Assembly: GCA_022575985.1 (NCBI GenBank)
Contig: JAKSXM010000132.1
Span: 8,308,001 to 8,372,000, forward strand
Origin: Anagrus nilaparvatae
Taxonomy: Eukaryota > Arthropoda > Insecta > Hymenoptera > Mymaridae
Length of the DNA stretch: 64,000 nucleotides
Direction of reading: 5' to 3'
Shown: piece by piece, positions 33,230-43,800 of the stretch
Numbering within the stretch: the first letter of the stretch is position 1
How the letters are laid out: each line of letters starts with the position of its first letter
The notes under the pieces: model-generated
Told to the model about the DNA's origin: nothing
Database searches by the model: none
Seen by the model: the letters and a program-made list of their open reading frames with translations, nothing else
Program-made: the position numbers and the translations under genes

Positions 33230-34285
33230 AACAATGAACTTGTTTGTATATAGTATAGCTTGTATACTTATATATATGTGTGTTTTATTAACGGTTTTAT
33301 TAATACAAACTAACTATTAAACATTTTAAAATTTATTAAGAATATTGGCTTTCTTTTACTTAGTATTATATTTTAAATTATATATCTTTTGTAATAATAT
33401 TAAATGTATATAACTTTTAACATTTGTATGTTGTGTACAATCAATAAAGGATCAATATCAATAAAATACTAAAATATATGCGACAAGATAATAAAGAGTA
33501 TTATTTACATTTTTTAATGACCTCTGAAAATTATGACCATATTTTGCTATTGAATTGGGCAAAAAAATAAATAATTTCTTAAAAAAGTAAACAACTACTA
33601 TAGGTACTTAATTAATGTACTGCATGAATTAGGAAATAATAAGACGCAATTATCAATTTTACGCCATAAAACTGAAAGTAATTATTCCTTTTTAGCCCCA
33701 TGGCGTACAATAAAGACCTACTACAAAATTTTATATGGGAATTTACATATAAAAATATGTAGTAGGGTTTTATTAAACGCCAAAGTATACTGAGTCTTTC
33801 TTTCTAGGAGGGAACGATATCATGTTTGAACTGTTAAATGTTGCATATCAAGCTAATTAATTACATTAAGGTAAGAACTTTAAAATTGAATTTATAAAAG
33901 GATTGAGTATTTATAAATATCTGTAAATCATGGGCGATGACAACTTTCAAATTGATACTTTAAAATTGAAACTAAATTTTTCTCAAAAAAAAAATGAATA
34001 TTAAGATTAAATTACATAAGATCTTGCATATATTTCTGTTTAGTAGACACGTTTCACCCTTTAGGTACGTAAAAAACTTATATAAATGTCGAAAAATTTG
34101 CTAAAATTAACTTAACCCATTAACGCCTATTCGACAAATTCAAGCCATTTGAATATTTCTTAATGAAAAAATAATTGTTTTGGACTAAAAATGTCACTTA
34201 ATAAATTGGGATTTGTCTTTTCATTTCTGAAGTCCGTTTGTACGTGCAACGCCTAGAAAATAAGATTTAGTCCGCTAAATATGGA
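33230..34285. other. 3' block of copy 6, then a truncated further IR block
   Basis: 33300-33560 is the standard 3' block. 33600-33670 is the 5' module (TAGGTACTTAATTAATGTAC, AGGAAATAATAAGACGCAAT). 33838-34285 repeats 29046-29575. Homology then stops and resumes only at 43796, beyond the prophenoloxidase gene. Confidence 0.6.
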
Positions 34286-35546
34286 GTCAATTTTTTACAT
34301 CCAAATTAAAAAAAAAAAAGTAATTTGAGATATTTTGATGAAAAAATTTTTGAAAAAAAAATTAGGTCTCAATTCCATAATAAAAGTAAAAATAATATTT
34401 TATTGACCAGAATTGGAGCTGAACTTAAATTTTTATTGTTTAAAATTATTTAAAATAAATAAAACAATACAAATTATTTTGATGTGTAACAATTTTTTTA
34501 TTTAACAATATTTCACTAACAAATCCGTTGGCCTCTTCAGGTGATCTGTATACAAAAATTATATAATTTTTTCTTAATTACTAATGAAGAATATGAGAAT
34601 TTTAAAAAATTTTTATATTAACAATGTGTTAAACTTACATAAAAATACTTTTTTTTTAAACTATGCGACACTGGGTACTGCCGACATGAGACTAACTATT
34701 TTTTATGGTTGTGAAATATCACCGGTTACAATATTTTCAGATATTAATACTTTCATGGATTACTCAAAAAAAAAAAAATATTACAGTTTTTTTAATTTTT
34801 TTGTGTTCTTAATTTTGAGAAAAAAATTTTGATAAAATTCGGTGTCAGATCCAAAAAATTACTATAAACGAACTTTCTAAAACTAGTACTCTCATAGAAA
34901 TAAATTAGGTACTACGTCCAAAAAGAAAAAAAAAATTGGTGTTTTTTGTATTTTTTTTAGAGTTCCACGATATTTCGATATTTTATCGATATCGATATCA
35001 AAGGGCTCGATATGTCGATAATATCGATATCGGTCTTCAACAAAATTTTTTTTTGTGTAACAAAAAATTTAATAAATTTGTATAATAATAATAATTGTTA
35101 CTAAGAAATATATAAAAGAAAATTAAATTTCGCATATAAATTCACATAATTTAGATCTTGCCCAGTTTTTCAGTTATATAAAATAAAATTGATATTACGT
35201 CATATGGTACATTATTGATTATTAGAATAAATAAAATAAAATAGTAGAATAATCTTTCAAGACTTACTATTATACTTGTTATAAAAATAATTTAGAAAAA
35301 TCATAAAAATAAAAACTGCAGTCTTTAGAAAAATATTTTACAATGAAAATATAAAAATTAAATAGCTAGCCTTTTATTGCAACATATTCCAAAGCATAAT
35401 AAAGCTGCTTGAACCGTCCAAGGCATGTTTATATTTATAATTAAATTGAAACTATTTGTCTCGGTTAAAACTTACCTTGACTCAATTTATCGCTTAGAAT
35501 CAACCGTCTTGGAAACTACTATAAAGATTTTCTCTCTCAAGACCAT
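34286..35546. other. AT-rich DNA, no gene
   Basis: Only a short palindromic patch of ATCGATATCGATATC type (about 34970-35035) stands out. A short frame at 34584-34832 shows no family signature. Confidence 0.5.
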
Positions 35547-36868
35547 TATATCTCTATATATTATAAAGTTATAACCGCTGCCGCTGTCGAATGACACCTT
35601 TGGGCCATTCTGACACTTTTGGGCCAATCTGATACTTTTGGGCCATTCTGACACTTTTGGGCCAATCTAACACTTTTGGGACATTCTGACACTTTTGGGC
35701 CAATCTGACACTTTTGGGCCAATCTGACACTTTTGGGCCATTCTGACACTTTTGGGCCAATCTAACACTTTTGGGACATTCTGACACTTTTGGGCCAATC
35801 TAACACTTTTGGGACATTCTGACACTTTTGGGCCAATCTGACACTTTTGGGCCCTTCTGACACTTTTGGGCCAATCTGATACTTTTGGGCCATTCTGACA
35901 CTTTTGGGCCAATCTAACACTTTTGGGACATTCTGACACTTTTGGGCCAATCTGACACTTTTGGGCCAATCTGACACTTTTGGGCCATTCTGACAATTTT
36001 GAGCCAATCTGACACTTTTGGGCCAATCTGATACTTTTGGGCCATTCTGACACTTTTGGGCCAATCTAACACTTTTGGGACATTCTGACACTTTTGGGCC
36101 AATCTGACACTTTTGGGCCATTCTGACACTTTTGGGCCAATCTGACACTTTTGGGCCATTCTGACACTTTTGGGCCATTCTGACACTTTTGGGCCAATCT
36201 GACACTTTTGGGCCATTCTGACACTTTTGGGCCATTCTGACACTTTTGGGCCAATCTGACACTTTTATGCCAATAAGATACTACTTGGCAAAACCAGCCC
36301 TTGTGGGTCTAAGTGATTTTATTTTTTTTTTATTTTTAAGCCGATAAATCAATTAATTATATACCATTAACGAATTTTAAAATAAAAAAAAAACAATATA
36401 ATCAATATTTTTAATTGAAAGTAATTATTAAAATTGTATATTTAAAATTTTACATTTGCTGTTCTCATGACTAACCCACTTTTTCAATCACTCTACGGGG
36501 GTTGAGTATTGTAATAGTATATTTTTATTTACCTGCAAAGTGTACCTTATTCATTTTGAATCAATTGATTTACGTGACAGTGGTTGTAGATTTGGCATCG
36601 TAGTATAACTTTATAATAATTGGTTAAATTTAATATAGAATTGCAGTGTAGACAATGTTAATTTTAACATTGTGTTAACATATACCATATTGGCCCAAAA
36701 GTATCAGATTGGCACAAAAGTACCACATTGGCCCAAAAGTACCACATTGGCCCAAAAGTGTCAGATTGGCCTAAAAGTACCACATTGGCCCAAAAGTGTC
36801 AGATTGGCCCAAAGGTGTCATTCGACAGCGGCGAGAGCGGTTATAACTTTATAATATATAGAGCTATA
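35547..36868. mobile_element. Foldback-like element with arms of a 19-bp minisatellite
   Basis: The left end (CTATATATTATAAAGTTATA, then ACCGCTGCCGCTGTCGAATG) is mirrored at the right end (CATTCGACAGCGGCGAGAGC, then GGTTATAACTTTATAATATA). Just inside each end, 19-bp units of the type TGACACTTTTGGGCCATTC follow. About 35 units lie on the left (35596-36262) and about 7 in opposite orientation on the right (36690-36818). The core of about 400 bp is AT-rich with no ORF. The arms are therefore inverted but very unequal in length, as in FB/Galileo elements. Because 19 is not a multiple of three, the units stay open in all three - strand frames and give false proteins of the MAQKCQIGPKVSE type. Confidence 0.75.
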
Positions 36869-37329
36869 TCCAATAAAGGTATATTTTAAGTGCATTGAAT
36901 GTTTCTATTCATCTTAATTTATTTTTTTTTTAATCAAACTTATTTTTGCTTTTAAAATATTTTTTTAGTCCAATATAGGTAAATGTAATTAATTTATGAT
37001 TTTATTTAAAGCTTATGCATATTTATATCCTGAAATAAATATATTGAATATAAAGTTCTCTAGCAAATTACTCTAATCAAAATTACCGTCATCCATAAAC
37101 ATAATTAAATTATTAATATTTTTAAAAATTATATGTAATGATGTAAATAAATCTAGTTATTTAATTTAAGACAGTTATTATTATATTTATTAATTAATTG
37201 ATTTTTTATTTATATAAATCAAAATAATTTTAGCAACATAAATATTAGATGTTAAAAATAAAAGCTTTAAAAAATTTTATTTTCTTTAATAGAGAATTTA
37301 TTATGTTAACTGATACATATTTTTAATAC
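36869..37329. other. AT-rich 3' flank of prophenoloxidase
   Basis: No coding or repeat pattern was recognised. Confidence 0.5.
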
Positions 37330-37339
37330 TTTATTTATT
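37330..37339 (-). promoter_or_regulatory. Polyadenylation signals of prophenoloxidase
   Basis: Two overlapping AATAAA hexamers on the - strand (AATAAATAAA) begin 6 bp after the stop codon. Confidence 0.55.
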
Positions 37340-37345
37340 TTCTTA

Positions 37346-40300
37346 TTAACCTATTGGATCAGGAGCTGGTGGTTGTTGTTGATTTCGTATTGCTGCATCA
37401 GTTGCTGTTGCAGGAGTATTTTCATTTACTAATGGAACACTGGCAGCTGGTAATAATTGACCAGCATAAACAGTATCATTAAATGTAATATCAAGTCTTT
37501 GAATAGCCATATTCGGTGTTAAAAATTGTGGTAGAGTTGTTGTTCCACTAATTAATGGACGATCAAATGGATATCCCATTGCTCTTCTGTCAGGATATTT
37601 TCTGTCCTTCAAGCCACAAAATGAAACACCACTACGACAGCCTGTTACATCAGCTTCATCAATCTGTTGAAAAATTTTCATTGATTATGTGTTAGCTTTT
37701 ATTTGTAGGATTCATGTTTAACTTTTACACTCACCCTGTCCAGAGCATAATCAGAAATCATACAGTAAAGAACCATTGTATATCCACCTTTTGAGCCCCT
37801 AGGAATCAACATATGATCAGGCCATCCACATCCACAAAAGTTGAATGCATCATTTCCCATTAAATCAGTTGCTTCTGGTCTAACATTCAAATCACGAAAA
37901 GTTTGCTCAAATGGAATTGTCACTGCTGATTCATCGGATCTTCTTTCAAATGTATTTACACCTTCTTCAACTGCAAGCAAATATATAAATTTCAAAATTA
38001 TTTAAATTTTTAGAATAAATGTATTGTATATATTAAATATTACGAATAGCAACAAATTTATCGAGTTCAATCATTAAATTTTTTTGTTCATTTAAATCAA
38101 AAGTATATTCTCCATAATTTAATACAGGAGCGATGAAAATACGGCATGTTCCTTCTTTTCTTTGACCTGATGTATTATTAACAGAAATTCTGTATTTAAA
38201 TGAGTCATGATTCAAATGCGTAATTCTTGCAAATATTTGACCACGAGGTGAAAAATCTAATCCGCGTGATAAATTGACATCGCTCTTCATCCAAAAAGTA
38301 TTGATTTTATTAGTTTGTTCAATTCCATTATTATCTAAAGCAATAATATTAATTCCTGTAACTTGAATTCCTGAAAAAGTTAACTGTAATATAAAAGAAA
38401 AAGATAAATCCTTTACTGTGCATTTATTTTTCATTTGAATGCTAATTGCTACTAACACTCTCAGTGGTATAAGGTGGTAAAGTATTTTTATGCTGCAAAA
38501 ACATATCATCAACTGTACTATGCCATCGATAGAAAATTGGATCTCTCATTGCAGTTGCTGTATCGCCCATTACACCTAGGGATTCCTTTTGTGAACATAA
38601 TTACGTTTTAAAATTTTAGTTTAAAAGGAGTTGTATGGAGAAAAATTAATCGTTTATACCAAATACTTATCTTCTGGATCATGAGAAAATGCAATTGCTA
38701 AGTGCATCAAGTTATGGAGATTGCCATAATACTCAGTATTGGGAGTCAAAATTGATGCTTCGATCATATTTCCAAGCTCGTCAATTCCACTTTCATCATC
38801 TAAAGCTTTAATTTGATATTGATCATTTCTTACTCTTTTGAGATCAATATCATTAAGGATTCTACTTCTAAATTGCTCTAAATCATAAATATCAAAGTTC
38901 AAATTTTTATCAGGTCTATCAATATCTTGAAGTTTTAAGCCACTGGGTCTTGAAGCCCAAGTTCTTCCAGCAAGTTGACTAGTTAATTTTGGAAAATAAG
39001 CTTCTGGTATCGGTTCTCTAAAATCCATTAATCTTTTTGCTAAGTTTAAGTGGTTGCATAATCTTTCAACATTGTACCTAAATTGTAAATTAAAAACATA
39101 AATCTTTTAATATTTCTACAGAATGTTATTTATACTTTGACAGTACCCAGTTTTATTTTCTCATGCTATGCATTAGGGTTGTTCACAAAAAAAAAAAAGT
39201 GTGCCAAAAATGTTCTTCCTGAAGTATGTTGAAGTTTAGGTGACAAAATGATCCCATACCAATTTTCAGCTCATTTGAGAACGATTTAGGGTTTGCACAA
39301 ACCCAGGGTAGCCCGGCATGCCGGTAGCTCTCAAGTGGTTGGCTAATACTGACAATTAGTGAGAACGACAAAAATTTTTTTCAAAATACGTTTTCTATGC
39401 TTCGTAATATGTTTTCGGTGTCGCTAAACTCGAAAATGAGGTCCTCAGAGTCCGAAAATACCTTAATCACCCTTAAACACCGAAAACACCCCTTTTTTTA
39501 CCAAAAATTTTTGGATTTTATAGCGAAAATCGTATATATTCGAAACATCTCGATTATAAATTACAATTGATGACATAAAAATGTTGAAAAAATACCGAAA
39601 ACTCCTTCCGTTTATTCCAACGCGCCTTCGTGGCTGAGAAACGCAGGGCTCAATTCTATAAAAATGTTTTAAGATAGGGTTTTTAAGGCAATTTTCCAAA
39701 TAACGCTGTCATATTGCAATTCTACCAAAATACGACCGTTTGGTCTCATTTTTTTCGTATAAGTTCTACCTTTCAAACGCCGTAAACCGCAATTTTTCAT
39801 CACCGATTCTCTCATAGAAATGTATGTATGATTGCATGGTTGTAATCGGTGATATCAGTGGCATATTAATGTATATTAGTGGCATATTAATGCATATTAA
39901 TGAAATCATTAAGCTCATTGTTTGATGAACCTTAGTGCCAGCTAGTTGGCAGGGTATTTTTACAATGTTATGTACTTATCTTCTATATAATTATTATTCG
40001 GCTAGTGTTGTTTCAGCCCGCTTTAATGAAACAATTGCACATAGTATATACGTATAAATGATTCATTAAACGAACTTACTAAATTAAATATACAAATTTC
40101 ATCAGATTGGATGATATTTTAAAATTTTTTTTTACAAGTATGTTATAAATCAGGATAAATTTAATATTTATAATAATTTGATATTTTTCATATGCAATAT
40201 ATAGAGTAGTAATTGAGATGTGAAATCATTTCGAGATAGGCAATGGGATAAGATACCAGAGGATAAAAGGATCATAACTCCTGAAAAGGCTATGCCATTA

Positions 40301-42237
40301 GTTCATCAAGGTGGTTATGCTTATCATACTTTTCCAGACACCGCTTATGAGTACATTAATCGATTGTGGGATAATAGAGAAATTTATGAATTAACAGAAG
40401 TTCATCTTGTAAGACCAACATTTTGGTCAATAGGAGTTAATTTTAATAGTTCTATAATCGAACCAACTAAAATAAGGTGAATATAATTTATTTTTTATAG
40501 ATTACACAAGAAATTTAATTATTTTTTTGCATTTGTGTAATAAAGTTTTGCCAAAATAACTGAAACTGAATTACGAAAGCGACGATTAATTAGACTGACA
40601 TCACGCAAACCTGATTGTCGTAAAGATGTATTATACGCTGCAAGTACAACTATTGATGAATTTGTACCATATCTATTAATTTTATTGATTGGATTGCTCA
40701 TGTCAATATTTATATTATTCATTGAAAGCTTTTTTGAAAATTTTAATAATGTTAGGTAATATTGAAAATTTTAAAATTATTCAAATATTAATTTTATTTA
40801 GTTAAAAATTATTTTTTCCCCTTAGAAGTTTAATTTAAACAATAGTAAAATTTAAAAATGATTTAAAAGAATCAATTAATTTAAAGTTAATTTCTATTAG
40901 TGTAATTACTAAAATATTTTTTTTAGGGATACTGTAAATTTTCAACCAACTAGGTCAACAAGTGAAAATTATGAAAAATTGCACACTTGTCACTATAACT
41001 GAAATTAAAGTAATTAAAACTAAATATTTTAAGTTTTAATACTTTAGATTTTTATGATTAAATATTTCATAACAAAAAAATAAAATTTTAATTTAACATG
41101 TTTTCAAAAATATAATTATTAATGATTTACCTTGCTATAACTTGGTGATGCATATAATAAAAAAGTTCTCCTCGTCGATCTTTATTAACAATAATGCGTG
41201 GTCCTTGGAAAGGATAAACAAGGTGCCAATGCCAGTGGTGAAGATTAACTCCAACGTCTTCCCTCCAATAAGCTAGTCGATGTTCTGGGTCAGTATCTGT
41301 TCCAGAAAGATCCATTGGTATTTCAATCGGGACCTTAAAAGAGATATTAGTTATATTTAGGTCTTATTTACATTTAGTAATTTTAAATTATGTAAATACA
41401 TTAAGTAATTTAAAGTTTTTATATACTAATTTTATTTTATTTTATTATTTGTATACAAATTCCTAATTATGAATCATATTATGCAAATAAATTCAATCAT
41501 AGTTGAATTCAGAAAAATAAATGTATAAAGAAAATAAGATTTAAACATTACTTACTCGATCAAGAGGGTCATTTAAAATGTTAGTAACTTGCTTTGCTCT
41601 TTGTAAATATTGGTTGTCTAAAAATTTATCAGGAAAAATTTCTAAATAATGTGGAATTCTTAAGTTTTTTGTATCTTCACGATGCAGGATTGCACATGAT
41701 AGAGAGTACACAAATAATTGAACATTGATGCGATCTCGAAGGTAAGCTGCCATTGCAATCAAGTCATTAATTGATTTTGCCTCTAATAATTTATAAAATT
41801 AAATTAATAGCAAAATATACATTTTTTTTTAATTTAAATAAAATTTGAATCATAGGTTACCTAAAAATAATGTTGTCAACTGACCAGCAGCTCTTGCATG
41901 CTTAGGAATGAAAATTGAAAATTGTTCATTTCGTTTTACTAAGTTTATTTCAGCTAAAGGAAGATTATTAATTAATTCTGGATTAAAAGAAGTCAAATCA
42001 ATTTTTCTTACTTCAAGGTCACTAAAGCGATTTAAAATTTTTGAAGCCTTATCTTGATATTCTGGGGGCTAATAAAATATTTTTTTTTACATTTTAATAT
42101 TTACAGTTTCAAAGAAAATGATTTACCAAAAAATCAGGAACGACTTGGAAGATACAGACGTCTCTACCAGAACCTTTAGGAAAATAAAGAGGTTCTAGTG
42201 GTCGGTCAAATAAATACAATAAATCGTTCCTATCCAT
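37346..42237 (-). CDS. PPO: Prophenoloxidase (phenoloxidase zymogen), nine exons
   Basis: Type-3 copper enzyme that oxidises mono- and diphenols to quinones in melanisation and cuticle hardening. It is made as a zymogen. Exons in transcript order: 42237-42127, 42068-41861, 41782-41556, 41333-41131, 39077-38660, 38585-38457, 38383-38044, 37970-37735, 37663-37346. They join in frame at GT/AG sites to give 729 residues. There is no signal peptide, as usual for insect PPO. The N-terminus begins [16 protein letters not shown]. The activation bond is R51-F52 (LNRFSD). CuA lies in [12 protein letters not shown] with H215 and H219, and H245 in YYMHHQ. CuB lies in NLHNLMH with H371 and H375, and H411 in DPIFYRWH. 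The thioester-like GCGWP is at 592-596. The end [18 protein letters not shown] is hymenopteran-like, but about 35 extra residues rich in Ala, Pro and Gln follow. The donor of exon 6 (GTTAGT) is the least certain boundary. No defect was seen. Confidence 0.93.
39555..39815 (-). repeat. Dispersed repeat R1, copy 4, in PPO intron 4
   Basis: The complement of R1 is seen as AACGCAGGGCTCAATTCTAT and CGCCGTAAACCGCAATTTTTC, extending to CTCTCAT. It lies in the 2.05-kb intron 4. The sequence on its left, with GCCCGGCATGCCGG (39309), is unrecognised. Confidence 0.55.
40218..40759 (+). pseudogene. IR75-type ionotropic receptor, last two exons only, antisense in PPO intron 4
   Basis: Exon 40218-40476 encodes the end of the ligand-binding S2 lobe: [44 protein letters not shown]. 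This is the pattern of IR75-group receptors ([16 protein letters not shown]). A 69-bp intron (GTGAAT..TAATAAAG) leads in frame to 40546-40759, which encodes [16 protein letters not shown], a third membrane segment ([20 protein letters not shown]) and a stop at 40757-40759. The two exons have no lesion, but no S1, TM1, pore or TM2 exon could be found between 39080 and 40218. The gene is therefore probably a truncated relic; a very distant 5' part cannot be excluded. It is not part of the local array, whose members have no coding introns and a different S2. It lies wholly within intron 4 of the oppositely oriented prophenoloxidase gene. Confidence 0.75.
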
Positions 42238-43529
42238 TTTGAAAAAATAAGAAAATTTTGATCAGTAGGGGTTTAAAATTTAACTCACAATAAATAAATT
42301 TTGTAATTATGCCATAATTTATAGGATGAGTTGTCAGGATGTGGATATTTCTTTTAGATTGCACTTTGTATTTGTAAAGTGCACTTGAGGAAACCACAAA
42401 TATAGTTACACTGTAAAAGTTTTTTTTGTTGTTAATTTCATAATACAATGTATTTATATCTTATCAAGTTCCTGTTTTTCAATGAGGTTTTAATCAAATA
42501 ATTTTCCAATTAAATAGACCAAGATTTGCAGAGCTAATGTCTTCGAAACAAATTAGTATTTGCATGATAATCAAAAAGGCAACAATAAAATCATTCTTTT
42601 TTTTTACAAAAGTAAAAAGCATTCCAAGAAATTAATTTTATTTGAAATAAAAATGTAATTTATATGATTTAAAATAAAAAGAAAAAAAAATTCGCTAAGT
42701 GTATGAAAAAATATGGTAATTTACCTACTTCTTTTAAAACTTAATTTATTGTTTTCATATTTATAGAAAATTATTGAAAGGTTTTATATACTAAATAGTA
42801 ATATAAATATTATATTTATATAAATTTATTTAAATTTTAACTTACATGAACTTTTTGATTTGGTACACAAATTTAAGTTAATTATAAATTATAAATAATA
42901 TAAATTTTTGTCAATTTACATTAGCAATACGTAAAAAAATAAATTATTAATTTAAAATTTTTAAAACTCAGATTCTTAAGTACTTTAAACTAATTTTTAA
43001 AATCTATATTAATATTACATCATATAAAGATAAGATTTGTTCTTGACATATGCAACATAAAAATATTTTTTTTTTTTAATTAAAGTTTTGTAGTTTTTTA
43101 ACTATTTTTTTACTATTGTATTTATTATTACTTTTTTATTTTTTTTTTCCATTCTAATAAAACTTGAAAATGATTTTTTAAATATTTTTTTATAGCCTTC
43201 AATCTTTTACTTTCAATATTATAATTAAAAAATACAAACAATTTTTACTATGCATAAACATAGATAAAGACAAAAAAAAATGTGGTTCGTTTTAATTGAA
43301 ATGCTACGCAAAAAACACGTTTAATAATAAAATAGTAAGAAAAATTTTCAGACTTTCAGTTTTCACTTCTATAGGGCGTCCCGCGACGCGCTTACCAGGT
43401 TTTTTATTTTTATTACTTTTATAATAAGTAAATAAAAGTATTTTTAATAGATTCAAAACAAATTTGGACTTATCATGATTTATAATCTTAAATTATAATA
43501 TAATTATCGAATTAGCTTACCAAAATAGT
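42238..43529. other. PPO upstream region, AT-rich
   Basis: No TATA box or other signal could be assigned with confidence. A short GC-rich patch (GGGCGTCCCGCGACGCGC, about 43374) and long A/T runs are present. The frame at 42230-42448 is a shadow. Confidence 0.45.
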
Positions 43530-43800
43530 TTAGGATTCTTCATACCATTCATTTTCTTTTTTGATTTTAGCTTCTTCTTCAGGCGTAAAATCATTCTTAA
43601 TATTAAAATGTTTACGTATTTCTTCAACGCTTTTTCCTTTTATCATATTTGCTACAGTTTTAGAACTTGCATCTAAAAGACCTCTAATATCTACATAATT
43701 GGCTGCTAATATATAATACTAAACAAGGTAGCTTGATCAACGTCCAAGAATTTTTTATCCCAATCACTAATGTCACCAGTTCTTTATTCTTTAACTGGTT
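43530..43800 (-). pseudogene. SKP1: SKP1 C-terminal fragment
   Basis: The - strand encodes the last part of SKP1, the adaptor between cullin-1 and F-box proteins in SCF ubiquitin ligases. Readable pieces are DISDWDKKFLDVDQATLF, then, after a 2-bp insertion in the ILAANY segment (ATTATATATTAGCAGCC), [40 protein letters not shown] and [18 protein letters not shown] with a stop. The N-terminal half is missing and an in-frame stop lies just upstream (KPVKE, stop, RTGD). No intron interrupts the fragment, which would fit a processed copy, but no poly-A tail or duplication was identified. It ends where the duplicated IR block starts (43796). Confidence 0.85.

Noticed and set aside
35561..36262. Several overlapping - strand proteins of the MAQKCQIGPKVSEWPKS type
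   Set aside because: They are one 19-bp minisatellite read in three frames; no start, composition or context supports a gene.
35596..36262. Possible CRISPR-like array
   Set aside because: The 19-bp units are contiguous without spacers, and the DNA is eukaryotic.
40519..40722. 67-codon - strand frame in PPO intron 4
   Set aside because: It is the shadow of the receptor exon on the + strand (40546-40759), whose translation has the expected membrane segment.
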